In this document: piece by piece, positions 7,111 through 10,476 of the stretch
Layout: every line of letters starts with the position of its first letter
Numbering within the stretch: the stretch's first letter is position 1
NCBI GenBank assembly: GCA_902471875.1
Contig: CABRLN010000051.1
Span: 1-10,476 of the forward strand
Origin: an uncultured Clostridium sp.
GTDB lineage: Bacteria; Bacillota; Clostridia; Oscillospirales; Acutalibacteraceae
Length of the DNA: 10,476 nt
Reading direction: 5' to 3'
The notes under the pieces: generated by a model
The model's input: only the letters and a program-made list of their open reading frames with translations
Databases searched by the model: none
What the model was told of the DNA's origin: nothing
Made by a program: the position numbers and the translations under genes

Positions 7111-7228
7111 CATATAAAATAGCAGATATTTATAGTTAATGTTGTGCAAAAACTTATTTTTTAAATAGTTAACGCTCGCTTTTCACAACGTATCTTAAAA
7201 TCAATTCTGCTATTTTACTTGAAATTAG
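7104..7228. repeat. Long imperfect nested inverted repeat (about 125 bp) upstream of spoVM
   Basis: Three nested pairings share one centre: CTAAT (7104-7108) with ATTAG (7224-7228), a perfect 11-bp AAAATAGCAGA (7116-7126) with TCTGCTATTTT (7206-7216), and GTTGTG (7141-7146) with CACAAC (7184-7189). Together they fill the gap between the small membrane gene and the spoVM ribosome site. As RNA this is one long hairpin in the likely spoVM leader; as DNA it has the shape of a MITE-like element without coding capacity. The bases CATATAAA at 7111-7118 loosely resemble a sigma-E -10, but I see no convincing -35. Confidence 0.55.
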
Positions 7229-7248
7229 CACATAACGGAGGTTTTATT

Positions 7249-7341
7249 ATGAAATTCGTTGTTATTGACAATCCAAAAGTATGGGGCTTTTTCCTAAGAA
7301 AAATATACGGCATAAAAAAGATAGATTTTACACAAAATTAA
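7249..7341 (+). CDS. spoVM: Stage V sporulation protein M (SpoVM)
   Basis: A 30-residue peptide beginning MKFVVIDNPKVWGFFLRKIY, with a strong GGAGG ribosome site at 7237-7241. It aligns without gaps to B. subtilis SpoVM (26 residues, MKFYTIKLPKFLGG...), sharing M1, K2, F3, I6, P9, K10, G13, R17 and G21. SpoVM is an amphipathic helix that lies flat on the convex forespore membrane and anchors the coat ATPase SpoIVA; Pro9 and the basic face are central to that, and both are kept here. The C-terminus is four residues longer than in B. subtilis. In B. subtilis the gene is under sigma-E; no clear sigma-E promoter is seen here. It stands alone, with a terminator about 90 bases downstream. Small size is the only reason for doubt. 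Confidence 0.85.
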   Translation: MKFVVIDNPKVWGFFLRKIYGIKKIDFTQN

Positions 7342-7429
7342 ACTTATAGAAAATAAATTCCAAAACAATATAATCATTGCAGCACCGTCATATTTTATTA
7401 CTGCATAACAGAATTGTAAAAGCAGCAAC

Positions 7430-7518
7430 GGGTGTGCTTATATACACCCAATCAAGCTACATAACCAACAGTTCTGTGGTATATCTACAGACAATCCGCA
7501 GGCTGTTGGTTTTATTCT
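7430..7518 (+). terminator. Hairpin pair ending the spoVM transcript
   Basis: A small hairpin GGGTGT-N8-ACACCC (7430-7449) is followed by a long one: AACCAACAG (7463-7471) pairs perfectly with CTGTTGGTT (7503-7511), and inside it CTGTGG (7474-7479) pairs with CCGCAG (7496-7501) with one G-T wobble. A T-rich tail (TTTTATTCT, from 7510) follows. The second hairpin fits a rho-independent terminator for spoVM; the whole could alternatively be the 3' end of a small structured RNA. Confidence 0.65.
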
Positions 7519-7714
7519 CTAACAAATATAAATTTTAGTATTTTTAATCCTTATATAAAACTCTTATTTCGTACTCTATTTCCTTTCTAATTACACAATC
7601 TAATACAAACTTGCGAAACTCGCAAATCTTAGTAAAATAATTTTCTAAATTAGAAAATTATTTATTTTTTTGCTCTTTTTTACTTAAAATATGTCTTTTT
7701 TATTTGTAAAACTA
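7519..7714. other. Gene-free AT-rich region with two palindromes
   Basis: A 6-bp inverted repeat, TTGCGA-aac-TCGCAA, lies at 7611-7625. Just after it a 29-bp near-perfect palindrome (7635-7663; arms AAATAATTTTCTAA and TTAGAAAATTATTT around a single A) is followed by T-rich DNA on the plus strand. The second could be a very A/T-rich terminator; the first looks like a protein-binding dyad. No convincing gene lies on either strand. Confidence 0.5.
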
Positions 7715-7764
7715 TTGAAAAATATTTTATGTTTATGTTATAATTCAATTATGGAAATATTTCC
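7715..7764 (+). promoter_or_regulatory. Strong extended -10 promoter with palindromic operator at the start site
   Basis: TTGAAA (7715-7720), an 18-bp spacer and TATAAT (7739-7744), with a TG one base upstream (7736-7737), form an extended -10 promoter. Transcription would start near 7751. A perfect 12-bp palindrome, GGAAATATTTCC, lies at 7753-7764, the classic position for a repressor. The promoter faces the broken small gene at 7805 and, probably, the RTX gene at 8023. Confidence 0.65.
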
Positions 7765-7804
7765 CAAATATGCAATTATATATTAATTATAAAGGAGGAA
7801 TTAT

Positions 7805-8002
7805 ATGTATTTAAGAAAAACTCTAATTATAGTCACACTTTTACACTTTCTGTCATAATAATACTTCTGGTGTTAATATTTCAATACCAACCAACGGCAC
7901 ATATACTGTAGCTTTATTAGCAAAAGAAGTACAAGCAATTCTAAAACAAAAGGTTCATCTAACATAAAAAAGATAATAGATATTTTTGTTATTAATCAAT
8001 AA
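7805..8002 (+). pseudogene. Small broken gene ahead of the RTX gene, apparently with three single-base losses
   Basis: A near-perfect AAAGGAGG (7791-7798) precedes the ATG at 7805, but the frame stops after 17 codons (7856-7858). Reading on with one base restored at each of three places gives one continuous 66-residue chain ending at the TAA at 8000-8002. The places are the A5 run at about 7817, near 7857-7866, and the A4 run at about 7947-7950. The pieces are MYLRK, then NSNYSHTFTLSVI, then NTSGVNISIPTNGTYTVALL through KEVQAILKQK, then GSSNIKKIIDIFVINQ. All three shifts are in the same direction and two fall in A-runs. I do not recognise the family. Alternatives are a real 17-residue leader peptide or no gene at all. 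It lies 20 bases before the RTX start and probably shares its transcript. Confidence 0.45.
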
Positions 8003-8022
8003 ATATATGGGGGTAAATAATA

Positions 8023-10476
8023 ATGGAAAATGGAAATTTTGAAATAAACGTAAATCATATTATAAAAAATGCACTATCTGATGGTGCAAAGACTGCTATA
8101 AGCGAAACAACTAAAGATATAATAACAAGCTATTTAGAAGGAGATAGTGAAATTGATTTTCAAGATATCATAACAGAGGTTATAAAAGCAACCTGTAAAT
8201 CATTATATGGTCAAACTATAAGTGACGAAGTAGGTAAATGTCTTACCAACTTCATTTATGGTAACAATGTGTTCAACAATAATAAACTAGGTGACATTGG
8301 AATTGATGGTATTGAAGTTTGGGATAAATTTAACGAAATATTTGACTACGGTAATGCTATTACTACTTTAAAAAAACATTGTGAAGAAGTAAAAAGCGCT
8401 AGTGATGCTAATTATTATGCTGTAGTGAAAGAGGTTGGTGAATCCTTCTTAGATTTTGCGGATACCTTTGCCTCCTCCTTACCTATTATCGGCGATATGA
8501 TGACCTATGTTTTTTCAACAATGAAAGGTCTGTATAATCTTGGTTTTGACAGTGTTGTGGATCATGTACAATTTAATGACACACAAATGGCACTAATGGC
8601 ACTTGGTACAAAGGACGAAACCAGTATTTTTTACTTAATGTCACAAAAAAATTTAATTTTAGACCGTGATATGTTAATTGCAGGACAAATAAATATATCT
8701 GTAGAAGATTTAATTGCAAATAAACACAGTGAAAGCGTACATGGACATATAGTAACCCAACTTCAATTAATAAGCGGCTTTACCTACGATTATGATGAAG
8801 AAATGAAAGACAACTTTCTTGACAATTATGCTTCTTTCTTCCACCTAGTTTATGATGAAGCTGACTTAAGGCAATACTGCAAAGACGTTCTTACCCAAAA
8901 ATACGGCTATGATTTTACCAATTGTACAGACGACCAAATTGCAGACTATTTCAGTGGACGTGTTACGGTTGATAGCAACAGAATAACAGTTAATAATGTG
9001 TTAAAACACGGTGAGAACTTTAACAGGGCACAATCCTTGCACGAACATCGAGGAGACCCGCTTGTTATCGACATGGGCAAAACAGGCTTTGAGCTTACCA
9101 ACGTTGAAAACGGCGTACATTTTGACATGGACAAAAACGGCTATGCTGAAAAAACAGGCTGGATAACAGGCGACGACGCATTTTTAGCACTTGACCGCAA
9201 CGGCGACGGCATTATAAACAACAGCGGTGAGCTTTTTGGTGACAAAACTCTGCTTAAAAACGGACAATATGCAAGGTCGGGCTTTGAGGCTTTGGCTGAA
9301 TTTGACACCAACAACGACGGCATAATTGACGCCCATGACGAAATTTACAATCAGCTTTTACTGTGGCACGACAAAAACCACGACGGCATTTCAACCGCTG
9401 ACGAGCTTACAACCCTAAGCGAGGCTGGCATTAAATCTATTAACCTTGGCTACAGCAGTGTTAACTCCTCTGACAAAGCTTCAGGCTCGGTGCTAGCAAA
9501 CATATCAAGCGTTCAGTTCAGCGACGGCACCGAAACCTCGGTTGGCGAGTTTAATTTTATCTTAAATAAATTAGACACAGCCGACGACATAAACTTTAAC
9601 ATTAGCGACGACATTCTTGCCCTGCCAAATGTTCGTGCCCTGGGCACTGTTCATTCACTTCACTATGCAATGGCTAAAGACAACACCGGCACTTTGCAAA
9701 ATCTTGTTGAACAGTTTGTCGCTTCTGACAACATTCAAGAGCGTGAAAGCTTGGTTGAGCAAATTCTATACTTTTTGTGCGACGCAACCAACGTTGACCC
9801 TGCAAGCAGAGGCAGCTTTGTAGATGCAAGACAGTTAGTTGTTCTTGAAAGATTTTTAGACGAAAAGTTCAACGGTCAAGACCGAGAAAAGCCTAACCGA
9901 TTGGCAGGTCCTATTCTTACACAAGCTTTTAAAAACCTTCTCAATGATTATTACACTGACTTAGCTTCATACAGCTTAAAAAAATATCTTCCTGCAATTA
10001 TTGAAAAAACTGATCAAGATGGCAATAAATATATAGACGTTCATTTTTTTAATTCCATTGTAAAATATGATATTACCCATAATCTTATGTCGCTAACACA
10101 GCTTGGCGACCTTGGCAAATATCTTGCAACAAGCAATGCATCAGCATTTGCCAGTTTTAAAGGTTATTTTACTGCACTTGACTCTTCGTATGGCAACTTT
10201 ATAGAAAACTCCTGCGGTTCTGTTATATGTACAGATGATAATGATAATTTTACACTATCAGCCCAAGGTATTTTATCGGGTAATGCTGGTAAAGATGTTT
10301 TATTGGGTTCACAAGGTAATGACATACTGTACGGTGGTGACGGTAACGACAATCTTTACGGCAACAACGGCAATGACATTCTTGACGGCGGTGCTGGTGA
10401 TGATTATATGTCAGGCGGTGCTGGTGATGATACTTACATTTTTGCAAAAGGCTATGGAAATGACATAATAGTTGAT
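8023..10476 (+). CDS. Large RTX-type calcium-binding protein, partial (3' end outside window)
   Basis: The frame is open for 818 codons from the ATG at 8023 (GGGGGTAA at 8009-8016) to the window edge. No N-terminal signal peptide is visible. Residues 1-344 are mostly helical-looking, with a semi-hydrophobic stretch SSLPIIGDMMTYVFSTMKGL near 160-180; I do not recognise a domain. From 345 (DPLVIDMGKTGFELT) the protein follows a known large-RTX layout: EF-hand-like loops DMDKNG (368-373), LDRNGDGIIN with GELFGD (390-405), FDTNNDGIID (427-436) and WHDKNHDGIS (448-457), then GIKSINLGY. A segment from ALPNVRALGTVHSLHYAMAK follows (about 530-610). From 753 a GGxGxDxLx nonapeptide array begins, with six repeats, then IFAKGYGNDIIVD. 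RTX repeats fold around calcium outside the cell and usually serve type I secretion; no transporter is in view. Adhesin or toxin are both possible. Confidence 0.9.
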   Translation, partial: MENGNFEINVNHIIKNALSDGAKTAISETTKDIITSYLEGDSEIDFQDIITEVIKATCKSLYGQTISDEVGKCLTNFIYGNNVFNNNKLGDIGIDGIEVWDKFNEIFDYGNAITTLKKHCEEVKSASDANYYAVVKEVGESFLDFADTFASSLPIIGDMMTYVFSTMKGLYNLGFDSVVDHVQFNDTQMALMALGTKDETSIFYLMSQKNLILDRDMLIAGQINISVEDLIANKHSESVHGHIVTQLQLISGFTYDYDEEMKDNFLDNYASFFHLVYDEADLRQYCKDVLTQKYGYDFTNCTDDQIADYFSGRVTVDSNRITVNNVLKHGENFNRAQSLHEHRGDPLVIDMGKTGFELTNVENGVHFDMDKNGYAEKTGWITGDDAFLALDRNGDGIINNSGELFGDKTLLKNGQYARSGFEALAEFDTNNDGIIDAHDEIYNQLLLWHDKNHDGISTADELTTLSEAGIKSINLGYSSVNSSDKASGSVLANISSVQFSDGTETSVGEFNFILNKLDTADDINFNISDDILALPNVRALGTVHSLHYAMAKDNTGTLQNLVEQFVASDNIQERESLVEQILYFLCDATNVDPASRGSFVDARQLVVLERFLDEKFNGQDREKPNRLAGPILTQAFKNLLNDYYTDLASYSLKKYLPAIIEKTDQDGNKYIDVHFFNSIVKYDITHNLMSLTQLGDLGKYLATSNASAFASFKGYFTALDSSYGNFIENSCGSVICTDDNDNFTLSAQGILSGNAGKDVLLGSQGNDILYGGDGNDNLYGNNGNDILDGGAGDDYMSGGAGDDTYIFAKGYGNDIIVD

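Noticed and set aside
7430..7518. Known small RNA (6S, SRP RNA or tmRNA) downstream of spoVM
   Set aside because: None of the conserved motifs of these RNAs is visible; two hairpins and a T-rich tail are adequately explained as a terminator.
7544..7657. Minus-strand 35-residue open stretch ending EIRVLYKD
   Set aside because: It has no start codon or ribosome site, overlaps two palindromes, and resembles no family I recognise; probably chance.
7805..7858. 17-residue ORF as a functional leader peptide or attenuator
   Set aside because: No run of regulatory codons and no alternative terminator structure follows it; the frameshifted small gene explains more of the sequence, though the leader idea is not excluded.
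8946..10468. Several short ORFs on both strands inside the RTX gene (for example 8946-9134, 9141-9323, 9617-9823, 10235-10468)
   Set aside because: They lie wholly inside the long open RTX frame, have low-complexity translations that mirror the repeats, and lack supporting ribosome sites.
1..10476. CRISPR array, tRNA, rRNA, transposase or integrase
   Set aside because: None was found: there are no regularly spaced long direct repeats, no cloverleaf pattern and no recombinase motifs on either strand.

Overview
The window looks like a low-GC, spore-forming Firmicute (class Clostridia), probably a Ruminococcaceae/Oscillospiraceae-type gut or rumen anaerobe. The evidence is AT-rich intergenic DNA, strong Shine-Dalgarno sites, a SpoVM-like 30-residue peptide (implying endospores), a secreted protein ending in a type I dockerin, and a lipoprotein-type PotD. 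The taxonomic placement is inference.

Layout. 1-64: cluster of three small hairpins, probably an intergenic repeat. 152-4409: a complete spermidine/putrescine ABC importer operon, potA-potB-potC-potD, with its own promoter, ATGA start/stop overlaps and a strong bidirectional terminator. 4432-4859 (minus): a secreted ricin-type beta-trefoil lectin gene broken by one frameshift and cut short in its third repeat. 4860-5308: AT-rich intergenic DNA with short direct repeats and a dyad. 5309-6763: a secreted 484-residue protein with an apparent beta-propeller-like N-terminal part, a low-complexity linker, a small beta module and a C-terminal dockerin. 6764-7520: a 48-residue membrane peptide gene flanked by a perfect 10-bp inverted repeat, a long imperfect hairpin, spoVM, and a terminator. 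7521-8022: palindromes, a strong extended -10 promoter with a palindrome at the expected transcription start, and a small gene that appears broken by three single-base losses. 8023 to the end: the first 818 codons of a large RTX-type calcium-binding protein with an unfamiliar N-terminal part, EF-hand-like loops and the start of a nonapeptide repeat array; it runs off the window.

How it fits together. The pot operon is ordinary polyamine uptake, with an unusual second TOBE-like unit at the end of PotA. The rest is accessory: extracellular binding or adhesion proteins (lectin, dockerin protein, RTX protein) mixed with small genes and decayed pieces. No secretion system, scaffoldin or transposase is visible. 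The items most worth a second look are the RTX protein with its distinct N-terminal region, the unannotated spoVM, the two genes broken by single-base losses, and the inverted-repeat architecture around the 48-residue ORF and spoVM.
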